Source of the DNA: a virus
IMG/VR virus record: IMGVR_UViG_3300045995_000309
Span: 1 to 40,458 of that record
Length of the DNA stretch: 40,458 nt
Reading direction: 5' to 3' (one strand)
Shown here: positions 1-6,304 of the stretch, piece after piece
How positions within the stretch are numbered: the first letter of the stretch is position 1
Layout of the letters: each line of letters starts with the position of its first letter
Position numbers and translations under genes: made by a program
Notes under the pieces: generated by a model
What the model saw: the letters and a program-made list of their open reading frames with translations, nothing else
What the model was told of the DNA's origin: nothing
Database searches by the model: none

Positions 1-52
1 TGAAAGCATGTCCATATTTTTTTCAGTATATATCGTTTTTGATACATTGACA
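1..52. repeat. Left copy of imperfect terminal direct repeat
   Basis: Bases 1-52 align without gaps to 40407-40458 at 47 of 52 positions, and the last 28 bases of each copy are identical. The left copy would encode, on the minus strand, a start reading M-D-M-L-S, whereas the right copy (start of the HTH gene at 40421) reads M-D-I-I-S. The differences are thus conservative in the same reading frame. This suggests that the sequence left of base 1 is a strain variant of the HTH gene and that the molecule is circular or terminally redundant. An assembly overlap from a mixed population is the main alternative. Confidence 0.8.
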
Positions 53-53
53 A
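25..53 (-). promoter_or_regulatory. Leftward promoter, left copy of the terminal repeat
   Basis: On the minus strand TTGTCA (53-48), a 17-bp spacer and TATACT (30-25) form a sigma70-type promoter pointing away from the early promoter, with overlapping -35 boxes. The same -10 occurs in the right terminal copy (40436-40431), 9 bp before the HTH gene start, so in a circular molecule this is the start of the leftward block. Confidence 0.6.
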
Positions 54-75
54 GATATAGGATTCCGCGTATATT
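47..75 (+). promoter_or_regulatory. Rightward early promoter
   Basis: A consensus -35 TTGACA (47-52) is followed by a 17-bp spacer and a -10 TATATT (70-75). Transcription would start near 82 and leave a leader of about 105 nt before the primase-like gene at 189. Its -35 overlaps that of the opposing leftward promoter (25-53). Confidence 0.8.
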
Positions 76-83
76 TTTGGTAT

Positions 84-184
84 GAACACGGCTTTCCCCG
101 CTACCGCAACGATATATCCAGAAATAGCCCCCCGACAGTCTGCCACGCCTAGCCGTGTTCGGTGGATTGAACAACTGGGGGGCT
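84..184 (+). promoter_or_regulatory. Structured leader, pseudoknot-capable
   Basis: Two perfect inverted repeats interlock: 84-93 with 151-160 (10 bp) and 126-133 with 177-184 (8 bp, six G-C pairs). The order 5'A-5'B-3'A-3'B is that of a pseudoknot. The 3' arm of the second stem contains the only purine-rich ribosome-binding candidate (GGGGGG, 177-182) before the GTG at 189, and it is followed by a T run (184-188). The element could therefore act as a translational switch or as a transcription attenuator. It matches no riboswitch class that I recognise. Confidence 0.5.
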
Positions 185-188
185 TTTT

Positions 189-833
189 GTGGATATACAC
201 GAACAATTTTTAGTAAAAGCGTTTGCAACCGACCTCACCAACGAACTTCGCGGGGAGTTTGATTGGCGGCAAGAAGGGAAATCCATGTATCATTGGATTT
301 CACCACCCGCCATTCCCGAAGGATTTGAGGACGCAATGGGAGAGATTGCCGAAGAAAAGTTACAGGAGGCATTAAAAAGGACTCGATATGTTGAAAAAGT
401 CCAGAAAAAATATAATAAGATGGTTACGGAAATATCCGTAAGCACATCAGTTAAATCCCTTCTTTTGCAATTGCTTGCGGCTCATTATGAGGAAGTATTT
501 ATCATTCAACCATGGATTCGGTATTATGTACGGCTTGCGGAGAAGGCAAAAACATATACTCCGCCGATAAAAGAGGACAAAATTACCGATGCCGATATTG
601 TCCGGGCTAAGGAATATCCGCTTGACCGTCTTATCACCCAACATTTATATCGCTCCGGCCGCGATTTTATCTGCCATTGCCCATTTCATGAGGAACGAAC
701 GCCCTCATTTCATATCTATCTGGATGATAACCGCTATTTTTGCTTTGGATGTGGGAAGTGGGGAGATGCCATTACCTATGTCATGGAAACGGAAAAGGTT
801 GATTTCCTTACTGCCGTCAGGAGGCTCCAATGA
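189..833 (+). CDS. CHC2 zinc-finger primase-like protein, no TOPRIM domain
   Basis: The last third (about residues 155-205) has the DnaG-type CHC2 zinc finger: C-H-C-P-F-H, then T-P-S-F, then C-F-G-C-G and the G-D-A motif that follows it. In bacterial primases this domain recognises the priming sequence. The 214-aa protein ends right after the finger, so the catalytic TOPRIM domain is absent and is not obvious next door. Residues 1-150 are charged and helical-looking and I do not recognise them. The start is GTG at 189, since no other start fits. The only ribosome-binding candidate lies inside the leader stem (177-184). It overlaps the helicase gene by 4 bp (ATGA), so the two probably act together in replication initiation. 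Confidence 0.7.
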   Translation: MDIHEQFLVKAFATDLTNELRGEFDWRQEGKSMYHWISPPAIPEGFEDAMGEIAEEKLQEALKRTRYVEKVQKKYNKMVTEISVSTSVKSLLLQLLAAHYEEVFIIQPWIRYYVRLAEKAKTYTPPIKEDKITDADIVRAKEYPLDRLITQHLYRSGRDFICHCPFHEERTPSFHIYLDDNRYFCFGCGKWGDAITYVMETEKVDFLTAVRRLQ

Positions 834-2296
834 AAAGCACATTTGAGAAAGCCGAGGCCATTATCAAAAAAACGAATAAACAAATCAAGGAAAAAGAGGG
901 CAAAATCGTATACACCTCCTATGTGGAAACCGAAAAAAGTATCCTAGAACAGTTGAATCATGCAACACATGCAACACATGCAACTGTTGCAACCGAAACC
1001 AATTTTATAATATATGATAAACTGACAGCCTCAATTGACTATTTGACCGAGTTTGAATACCACGGAACGACATATAAGCCCATAGTTGATGATTTATTAT
1101 CGACCGGCGTTATCCTATTGCCCTCTGGTATTGAGGAATATACCGATACGGCCACGCTCGCTGGAGAAATATATGATTTTTTATATGAAAACTTTGAGGT
1201 TCCGGCGTTCTATCAACAGTTTTTGCCCTATATTGTCATGTTTTCGTGGGTATACGAGAAGTTTCCCTTTGTCCCTTATCTTCATTTTGTTGGCCTGACG
1301 GGTACTGGCAAGACGACGGCGGCCGAAGCCGTTACTGCCCTTTGCTATAAACCAATAGATGCCGCGGGAGCCATTACTATGTCGCCGATATTCCGCATGG
1401 CGAGCTCATGGCGAGGCACCCTCTTTTTAGACGAGTTTGAGCCGGGGGGCGATAATTATTCGGAAATGATTGCGTTTCTTAAGTCGGGGGTAGGGAACAG
1501 GGCGGTACTCCGCACTGAGGGCGACAGGAAGCGTGAAGTGAAGGCATACCTTATTAAATCAATGAAGATATTTACCTCGGAGCACCCTATTCCCAACGCG
1601 GGGCTACGGAGTCGCATGTTTGTCATTGAAATGGAGAAAAGCACCCGCCGGATTCCACTTATTAAACAACAGAGATTCTATGATAAGGCACAAATACTAC
1701 GAAATAAGCTCCTATTATGGCGCTTGCGGAACTTCCCACAGATTGACCTGACAAAGATAGAATATGGCTACCCAGAGTTTTCAACATTCGATAGGAGGGT
1801 ACAGCAGGTGCTCACCCCCGTTTATTATCTATCAGACGAAGCATCACGGAAAACCATCTTGGAATTTGCTAAAACTCAGGAGCTTGAAACGAAGCGGGAG
1901 CGGGCAGAAAGCATTGAGGGAGAGGTATTTCAGATAATAAGCGACATGCTTCCGGCCGACCCATCCCTAAAACAGATTGCCGATAAACTCAATATCGACC
2001 GAAGCCGTAAGCCCGTTACGGAAAAGCGGATAGCCAATGTTGTCCGACAAATACTACACTTTGATATAAAAAGGGTAGGGCATGATATGGTAAGCACTGT
2101 TTTGATAAGCGAAAAGCCGGAACGGGTACAAGATTTATCCGAGTATTTTGGGGTAGAGTTGGTTCCCGTTGCAGGCGTTGCAAGTGTTGCACGTGTTGCA
2201 AATGGGGAAATGGAGCCTATTGACGCGCCGGAAGATGCAACACATGAACAAGGAGAGATTTTAGACGAAAATGGGGTGCCTTATGAGAACCGTTAA
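830..2296 (+). CDS. Replicative AAA+/SF3-like helicase
   Basis: A P-loop ATPase core is visible: Walker A G-L-T-G-T-G-K-T-T near residues 155-163, Walker B L-F-L-D-E-F near 200, and a later K-I-F-T-S segment followed by an arginine-rich stretch that could hold sensor and arginine-finger residues. This arrangement is typical of phage and plasmid superfamily 3 or D5-like helicases that partner a primase. The 488-aa length fits. The N-terminus carries H-A-T triplets (about residues 44-52) and the C-terminus a V-A-x repeat (about 446-457). Both are encoded by 9-bp DNA repeats that may have a DNA-level role. The start at 830 is preceded by GGAGG and overlaps the upstream stop. The C-terminal residues resemble a winged-helix tail but I cannot assign it. 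Confidence 0.7.
   Translation: MKSTFEKAEAIIKKTNKQIKEKEGKIVYTSYVETEKSILEQLNHATHATHATVATETNFIIYDKLTASIDYLTEFEYHGTTYKPIVDDLLSTGVILLPSGIEEYTDTATLAGEIYDFLYENFEVPAFYQQFLPYIVMFSWVYEKFPFVPYLHFVGLTGTGKTTAAEAVTALCYKPIDAAGAITMSPIFRMASSWRGTLFLDEFEPGGDNYSEMIAFLKSGVGNRAVLRTEGDRKREVKAYLIKSMKIFTSEHPIPNAGLRSRMFVIEMEKSTRRIPLIKQQRFYDKAQILRNKLLLWRLRNFPQIDLTKIEYGYPEFSTFDRRVQQVLTPVYYLSDEASRKTILEFAKTQELETKRERAESIEGEVFQIISDMLPADPSLKQIADKLNIDRSRKPVTEKRIANVVRQILHFDIKRVGHDMVSTVLISEKPERVQDLSEYFGVELVPVAGVASVARVANGEMEPIDAPEDATHEQGEILDENGVPYENR
961..993 (+). repeat. Iteron-like array A (TGCAAC x4, 9-bp period)
   Basis: The hexamer TGCAAC occurs at 961, 970, 979 and 988, always 9 bp apart, and the last copy is part of the palindrome GTTGCAAC (986-993). 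It lies inside the 5' part of the helicase gene. Array B at the 3' end is its mirror image. Confidence 0.75.
2168..2200 (-). repeat. Iteron-like array B (GTTGCA x4, inverted to array A)
   Basis: GTTGCA, the reverse complement of the array A hexamer, occurs at 2168, 2177, 2186 and 2195, again every 9 bp. One further copy in array A orientation lies at 2236-2241. Equal copy number, equal period and opposite orientation at the two ends of one gene suggest binding sites for an initiator or partition protein. Confidence 0.75.
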
Positions 2297-2378
2297 AGTA
2301 TGCCCTAATTGTAAAAGAATCTATGTATCTGGAAAGGGAAAACTTTGCCGGAAATGCAATCCCTTAAAAAGAACATGA
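2283..2378 (+). CDS. 31-aa zinc-ribbon micro-protein
   Basis: A 31-codon frame starts at ATG 2283 inside the helicase 3' end and stops at 2376-2378. It reads C-P-N-C, then about 11 residues, then C-R-K-C, a minimal four-cysteine zinc ribbon. Its stop overlaps the ATG of the next gene (ATGA, 2375-2378), the coupling seen throughout this operon. A purine run (GGGGTG) precedes the start. The function is unknown; it may bind nucleic acid or a partner protein. Confidence 0.55.
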   Translation: MRTVKVCPNCKRIYVSGKGKLCRKCNPLKRT

Positions 2379-2663
2379 GATTTATAGATTTATTTGCCGG
2401 TATTGGAGGATTTCATTATGGGATTGAAAAGGCTGGGGATACAAAGGAAAAACTCAGTGTCGCAAGCGAAAATACATACTCCCGAACAGATAAGCCAAAC
2501 ACTAATATCGGGAATGGGAAAAGGATATGGTGGGGGGAGAACCATGATTATCGGAGGTCTACAGAAACACCAAACACCACGAACGGATGGGATAAGCCCG
2601 ACAGTTCCGACAGCAGGAGGGGGAAGACACATACCGCAGATAATGGACAAGACTTAAACAATA

Positions 2664-2672
2664 TGGTATCAT
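2664..2672 (+). promoter_or_regulatory. Leaderless extended -10 of nested HNH gene
   Basis: TGG (2664-2666) followed by TATCAT (2667-2672) sits exactly 6 bp before ATG 2679. This is the same geometry as on many late genes, but on the plus strand. Confidence 0.6.
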
Positions 2673-2678
2673 ACACTC

Positions 2679-3020
2679 ATGGAAAAGATGGCAAACTGGA
2701 TGACCGAACATTGGAGAGCAAGGAGAAATTACGGGAAGAAAACGAACAAATGTACGGTATGCCACGAAATAAAAAGAACGGAAATCCATCATCTAAACGA
2801 CAACTGGCACGACAATCGGGTGGAGAACTTAGCGGAGATATGTCGGAGTTGTCATACGAGACTTCACAGAAAAAGACCATTATGCAAGGTGGTGGGGTGC
2901 GAGAAGATACATCGGAGGAACGGATATTGCGAGAAACACAGTCAACGCTTCAAGAAATACGGCAATCCGATGATGTTCAAGAGAAACCAACACAGCCCGA
3001 TTATCGTATTAGAAGATTGA
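2679..3020 (+). CDS. HNH endonuclease nested in methyltransferase remnant
   Basis: This 113-aa frame is out of phase with the methyltransferase frame. It has C25-x2-C28, H37-H38, N46, N50 and C55-x2-C58-H59, the zinc ribbon and beta-beta-alpha metal core of HNH nucleases. A second zinc finger (C-x4-C-x9-C-x2-H) follows, as often seen in phage free-standing HNH proteins. It ends almost where the recognisable C-terminal methyltransferase motif begins, so the gene lies between two conserved blocks. It has no Shine-Dalgarno but its own -10 box 6 bp upstream. It is likely a homing endonuclease. Confidence 0.85.
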   Translation: MEKMANWMTEHWRARRNYGKKTNKCTVCHEIKRTEIHHLNDNWHDNRVENLAEICRSCHTRLHRKRPLCKVVGCEKIHRRNGYCEKHSQRFKKYGNPMMFKRNQHSPIIVLED

Positions 3021-3162
3021 CGGTTGTTGAATGTGAACGCCTACAAGGCTTTCCGGACAACTGGACTCAATACGGAGCAGATGGGGAACTGATAAGCGAC
3101 ACGCAAAGGTATAAGATGGCGGGCAACGCCGTGACTGTGAATGTCATCACCGCTATCGTTTC

Positions 3163-3179
3163 GAGGCTAAAATAGCCTC
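3163..3179 (+). terminator. Short hairpin over methyltransferase stop codon
   Basis: GAGGCTA (3163-3169) and TAGCCTC (3173-3179) form a 7-bp stem with a 3-nt loop that includes the stop codon. The following ATTATTG is only a weak U tract, so termination is possible but unproven. Confidence 0.3.
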
Positions 3180-3190
3180 ATTATTGCCCC

Positions 3191-3219
3191 TTGACAACCT
3201 ATCTTGACCCTGTTATACT
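3191..3219 (+). promoter_or_regulatory. Second rightward promoter, full consensus
   Basis: TTGACA (3191-3196), a 17-bp spacer and TATACT (3214-3219), with an upstream TG (3211-3212) that makes the -10 extended, form a very strong sigma70-type promoter. It should drive the genes from 3278 to about 6300. Confidence 0.9.
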
Positions 3220-3228
3220 ATCCCCAGA

Positions 3229-3264
3229 GCCTCAAAGCTAGCGCATATAAACCATTTTTGAGGC
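3229..3264 (+). promoter_or_regulatory. 5' leader hairpin
   Basis: GCCTCAAA (3229-3236) pairs with TTTGAGGC (3257-3264). The stem would form within a few bases of the expected 5' end of the transcript from 3191-3219. It masks the only Shine-Dalgarno-like GAGG before 3278, so it may stabilise the mRNA or limit translation. Confidence 0.45.
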
Positions 3265-3277
3265 AGAAAGGCAGAAT

Positions 3278-3448
3278 ATGAAAACGACCACGTTAGAGCA
3301 GAATTACAAGCTCTGTATCATCATAGCTGAGCTTATCCAATCTTTTCAAGACCTTCGGAAAACGGACTTTTCCACCGATGAATTGGACATCCTTATCCGC
3401 AACTACGACCTCAAAATCCAAGTCCTGATGAAAAAGGGGGGGGTATGA
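3278..3448 (+). CDS. Small hypothetical protein, 56 aa
   Basis: This is the first gene after the strong promoter at 3191-3219. It encodes an amphipathic, mostly helical peptide (E-x-N-Y-K-L-C-I-I-I-A-E-L and L-D-I-L-I-R-N-Y). It overlaps the next gene by the ATGA at 3445-3448, which supports its being translated. I do not recognise the family. Confidence 0.6.
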   Translation: MKTTTLEQNYKLCIIIAELIQSFQDLRKTDFSTDELDILIRNYDLKIQVLMKKGGV

Positions 3449-3660
3449 GAACTTACAATTATTTCACTATTAGATTTAAGAGAGAAGATGGTTCAATTTG
3501 GAGCCATAAGATGTTTTTGCCTGTTGATGAGAAGAAAAGAAGAAAGCTGGCAAGGAAGTATGGGTACATGTTAGACCGGACTTCAATTCTTTTAAGTGAT
3601 AACTTATCATCCCCCACCTATGGGAGAGAGGGTGAAGGAAACCCAAGGTTTTATAAATAA
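3445..3660 (+). CDS. Hypothetical basic protein, 71 aa
   Basis: The protein is rich in Lys/Arg and aromatic residues, with a central K-K-R-R-K segment and no known motif. It is translationally coupled to the gene before it through ATGA and has an eight-G run just upstream of the start. Its role is unknown; the charge suggests nucleic-acid contact. Confidence 0.6.
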   Translation: MRTYNYFTIRFKREDGSIWSHKMFLPVDEKKRRKLARKYGYMLDRTSILLSDNLSSPTYGREGEGNPRFYK

Positions 3661-3713
3661 TTATATGCAATACTCAACATTTATTCATGGAAAATTAAGA
3701 GGAGGGCTAAATT

Positions 3714-4253
3714 ATGGACGATAAAAAATTTCAGGACTTGGCGGTACTCGATAGCCGGATTCCCCCAAACATGATGATGAAATATCAGGGGAAAGATTAC
3801 ATATTGAAAGCTGGCCTCGAATACAAGGCATCACAAGTGTTCGGAACGGGTAAGTATGGGATAGATATGGAGATAATCGAGCGCACGGATATACGAATAG
3901 TCATCAAGGCTACGCTCACAACCCCCGCGGGCATGAAGTTTGTAAACTTCGGTGAGTGCAACAAGCTCAATACTCCGGCGGCCATGAGCAAGTATGCTCT
4001 TCATCTTGCGGCTACGCGAGCGGAGTGCCGGGTTTTACGAAGCGCAACCGCATGTGGATATGTCGCCTATGAAGAGATGGATGCGGTAGAAATGCCAAAA
4101 GAGCTCCCGAAGTCCGAGCATGATGGGGAACCGGCGACACCAGCACAGTTGGAAACGCTAAAGAAGCTGGGGAACATTGATGTGGCTGGAACCAAAACGA
4201 CCCAGGGTGAAGCAAAACAACTGATAGACGGCCTGCTGAAGAAAGGGAAATAA
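3714..4253 (+). CDS. Putative single-strand annealing/recombination protein
   Basis: The segment around residues 95-125 (A-A-T-R-A-E-C-R-V-L-R-S-A-T-A-C-G) resembles the conserved T-R-A-x-x-R-A-L-R stretch of phage Rad52/Erf-like annealing proteins. The C-terminal 45 residues (A-T-P-A-Q-L-E-T-L-K-K-L ... Q-G-E-A-K-Q-L-I) resemble the small helical domain found at the end of such proteins. A strong AGAGGAGG precedes ATG 3714. The nearby RecB-like nuclease (4858) fits an annealase-exonuclease recombination pair. I see no Walker motif. The family assignment is by motif resemblance only. Confidence 0.45.
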   Translation: MDDKKFQDLAVLDSRIPPNMMMKYQGKDYILKAGLEYKASQVFGTGKYGIDMEIIERTDIRIVIKATLTTPAGMKFVNFGECNKLNTPAAMSKYALHLAATRAECRVLRSATACGYVAYEEMDAVEMPKELPKSEHDGEPATPAQLETLKKLGNIDVAGTKTTQGEAKQLIDGLLKKGK

Positions 4254-4254
4254 T

Positions 4255-4509
4255 ATGAGCGACATGCAATATATAAATGGCCGGTGGGTAGAAAAGAAAG
4301 AAGATTTTATGGGAGAACTTATTGGTTTTGTCGGAACAATTATCGCTATATATCTTCTGATAGAGTTTTTGCGGTGGCTGACGCTCGGCATCATCTCGAT
4401 TATTGAATGGATAGGGAGCAAGATGGACCCAAACACCCGGTTCGTTGCAAAGGCCATAAGTATCGTATTGATTGTATTATTAATAGGAAAAATAGGAGGA
4501 CAACTATGA
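4255..4509 (+). CDS. Two-helix membrane protein, 84 aa
   Basis: A polar N-terminus of about 20 residues is followed by a hydrophobic helix (about residues 21-50) and a second one (about 66-82). No signal peptide is evident. It lies one base after the preceding gene and overlaps the next by ATGA (4506-4509). It is expressed with recombination genes rather than with the lysis cluster, so it may tether replication complexes to the membrane or block superinfection; neither is shown by the sequence. Confidence 0.6.
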   Translation: MSDMQYINGRWVEKKEDFMGELIGFVGTIIAIYLLIEFLRWLTLGIISIIEWIGSKMDPNTRFVAKAISIVLIVLLIGKIGGQL

Positions 4510-4895
4510 CAGACCATAAAGATGTAAAAGATTTAACCATCGCAGAACTCGTCAAAGACGCCCTGCGTATGCGGGAAATTAAAGAGGAATGCGAAGCGGC
4601 AACGGCGATGTTGCAGGACGAGTTGAAAGACCGCCTCAGCGAAATGAAGGTGACCGGCATGCGGGTAGAGAACAATTTTATCTCAAAAGTTAAATTAGTT
4701 AATGTAACCGATGTACCGTTCTCTAAAGCTGAAGAGCTGGGATGCGTAAAGACGGTCGCTGATACCGCAAAACTGCGGAAGCTCTATCAATCCGGCACCA
4801 AGCTGAAAGGCGTGAAGCTTACCGTGTATGTAAAAATAACGGAGGCAAAGGAGGAAGATGGAAAAAAAGATAACGCTCAGTTACACAGCAATTAA
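4506..4895 (+). CDS. Hypothetical phage protein of the recombination operon
   Basis: The start is ATG 4506, preceded by AGGAGG and overlapping the upstream stop. The 129-aa product has a coiled-coil-like N-terminal half (about residues 10-50) and a beta-rich C-terminal half. This layout resembles small phage proteins encoded next to annealing proteins and PD-(D/E)xK nucleases, sometimes called siphovirus Gp157-like or host-nuclease inhibitors. Its 3' end overlaps the nuclease gene by 38 bp. The function is an inference from context only. Confidence 0.55.
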   Translation: MTDHKDVKDLTIAELVKDALRMREIKEECEAATAMLQDELKDRLSEMKVTGMRVENNFISKVKLVNVTDVPFSKAEELGCVKTVADTAKLRKLYQSGTKLKGVKLTVYVKITEAKEEDGKKDNAQLHSN

Positions 4896-5457
4896 CAATT
4901 ACCATATCAGCCATCATTCATGGCTGAACAAAATGCTTGGGGTGGAAACGATTACAACGCCTGCGATGTCCTCCGGCAAGGAAGCCCACAGGGTTATTCA
5001 GGACCATTGCCTTGGCAAAAAGAAAGACGAGCGCCTCGCCGATTTCCAATGGACATTTACCAATGCAGAGAAGCACGTTATCCGGCCGTGGGATGACAAG
5101 TTCAATCTTCATGGATTTATTGACCTTATCGCCTACAACAGCAAGGTCATTGCCGAGATAAAAACCGGAACTCCCTGGAGCCAGCGAAAGTTCGCAGATA
5201 GTTTTCAATGGCGGTATTACTGCATGCTCACCGGCTTCCGCAAAGCGCTGATGATAACCTGTCGCTTTGATTTGTCGGAGTTTAAGACCTACTACTTTGA
5301 GGCAACTGAGGAAGATATCAAAAGGACAGAGGTGTGGGTGAATGAGGCAATCGCCGGGATAGAGGCCGGTAAGTTCAAGGATGACCTCGATGAGAATGGC
5401 GTCTGTACCCTCCCATACTGCCCCTACGGCGACGCCTGCCGATTCAAAGCAATATGA
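4858..5457 (+). CDS. RecB/Cas4-like PD-(D/E)xK exonuclease
   Basis: The protein shows the family order: G-K-E-A-H (about residues 40-45), G-F-I-D-L (about 86-90), A-E-I-K-T-G (about 99-104) and Q-W-R-Y-Y. The D, E and K are the metal-binding catalytic residues. The C-terminus has a cysteine cluster (C-x5-C-x5-C) reminiscent of the iron-sulphur ends of Cas4/AddB-type nucleases, but a fourth ligand is not evident. At 199 aa it is the size of phage recombination exonucleases and would supply single strands to the annealing protein at 3714. An AAAGGAGG site precedes ATG 4858. Confidence 0.8.
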   Translation: MEKKITLSYTAINNYHISHHSWLNKMLGVETITTPAMSSGKEAHRVIQDHCLGKKKDERLADFQWTFTNAEKHVIRPWDDKFNLHGFIDLIAYNSKVIAEIKTGTPWSQRKFADSFQWRYYCMLTGFRKALMITCRFDLSEFKTYYFEATEEDIKRTEVWVNEAIAGIEAGKFKDDLDENGVCTLPYCPYGDACRFKAI

Positions 5458-5642
5458 AGTTCTGGGAAGTACAAAGCGCATCAATACCGGGAAAGAAATA
5501 TATTGTCCGTGAATACCGCGGACGCCTCCGCTGTTCTTGCCCCCGTTGGATATTTACCGGAACCTGTAAACACGAACAAAAAATACTGCAACTGTTGAGA
5601 GGAGGTGAAATATATGGGAACACAGAAAACAACAAATTATGA
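5454..5642 (+). CDS. Stand-alone SWIM zinc-finger protein, 62 aa
   Basis: The whole protein is essentially one SWIM domain: C27-x-C29 ... C38-x-H40. In larger proteins SWIM domains bind DNA or proteins. A second phage protein (30591-31124) has the same domain, including the upstream P-G-K-x-Y-x-V signature (here residues 12-18). The gene is coupled to the nuclease gene by ATGA and overlaps the next gene by 29 bp. A role as a recombination mediator alongside the annealase and nuclease is plausible, since SWIM proteins act in recombination elsewhere, but this is inference. Confidence 0.75.
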   Translation: MKFWEVQSASIPGKKYIVREYRGRLRCSCPRWIFTGTCKHEQKILQLLRGGEIYGNTENNKL

Positions 5643-6300
5643 CCTGTTCAAAAAGATTGAGGGAAACCGGGAATTAAATCCGGCACACCTCGCGAAACTA
5701 GCTCTTAGCATTGCGAAGAAAAACCTGCTCGAATATGCGCCGATAATGGTAAATGAATCCATGGAAGTTATTGATGGACAACACCGCCTAGAAGTGGCTC
5801 GTAAATCAAAACTCCCTATTTATTATACCATCGTGCCGAGTGCGGGACTGGATGAAGTCATTGAACTCAACACGACACTCCGTAACTGGAGGCTGTCAGA
5901 TTTCGTGGATAGTATGATTGTCAAAGGGAATAAGACAATGGCATATCTGCGGGAGTTCTGTGATGAGTACAATTTATCTTTATCATCAGGAATTATCCTG
6001 CACGTGGGAGGAGTTGCGGGACAACACCTAAACTCTGTCGCTCTCCTGCAACGATTATCGTTTAATGAGAGTCAAAGAGAAAAAGCGCTTAAAGGCGCAG
6101 ACCTCCTGTTCGATATCCGACAGCTCAGTAACCGGAAAGGGGCGCTCCCCCGGGCCGTGGTATATACATGCCGGAGAGTAGTTGAAGAGGAAAAAGATAT
6201 CGCGGTGAGTAAAGCGATTAAAGCGCGCGGGAAATTGGTAGCGATTATTGCGGACCAGGAAAAGATGTACGAGATTTTAACGAGCTATTTGACCAAATAG
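5614..6300 (+). CDS. ParB/Srx-like nuclease-fold protein
   Basis: Near residues 50-62 the protein has V-I-D-G-Q-H-R-L-E-V-A, the ParB/sulfiredoxin-like CTP/ATP-binding signature (G-x-H-R) seen in plasmid partition proteins and in phage ParB-like nucleases. The rest (228 aa from ATG 5614) is helical and lacks an obvious HTH. ATG 5614 is preferred because GAGGAGG lies just upstream. It might act in segregation or as a nuclease or regulator. The mirrored hexamer arrays in the helicase gene are possible DNA targets, which is untested. Confidence 0.7.
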   Translation: MGTQKTTNYDLFKKIEGNRELNPAHLAKLALSIAKKNLLEYAPIMVNESMEVIDGQHRLEVARKSKLPIYYTIVPSAGLDEVIELNTTLRNWRLSDFVDSMIVKGNKTMAYLREFCDEYNLSLSSGIILHVGGVAGQHLNSVALLQRLSFNESQREKALKGADLLFDIRQLSNRKGALPRAVVYTCRRVVEEEKDIAVSKAIKARGKLVAIIADQEKMYEILTSYLTK

Positions 6301-6304
6301 TTTA

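Larger units (their letters stand above)
2375..3175 (+). pseudogene. Degenerate DNA cytosine-5 methyltransferase
   Basis: The N-terminus has a textbook motif I of C5 methyltransferases (F-I-D-L-F-A-G-I-G-G-F, the SAM-binding loop). The last 50 residues carry motifs IX/X (R-R-L-T-V-V-E-C-E-R-L-Q-G-F-P, later G-N-A-V). The catalytic Pro-Cys motif IV and the E-N-V motif VI are missing, and the middle of this frame is low-complexity. A further fragment typical of the family (G-I-S-P-T followed by a Gly-rich turn) is present near 2585-2640 but in the +1-shifted frame (multiple-of-3 coordinates). The frame stays open through the nested HNH gene at 2679-3020. I read it as a remnant after deletion and HNH insertion; an inactive SAM-binding protein could still be made. 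ATG 2375 is chosen because it overlaps the upstream stop. Confidence 0.7.

Noticed and set aside
961-2200. CRISPR-like repeats
   Set aside because: Units are 6 bp with 3-bp spacing inside a coding frame, far too short for CRISPR repeats and spacers.
2394-2657. Separate 87-aa gene in the methyltransferase region
   Set aside because: Its only meaningful part is the G-I-S-P-T methyltransferase fragment. It has no start signal, so I treat it as part of the broken gene.
5605-5613. Upstream start for the ParB-like gene
   Set aside because: The ATG at 5605 lies inside the ribosome-binding site of ATG 5614, which has the ideal GAGGAGG spacing.
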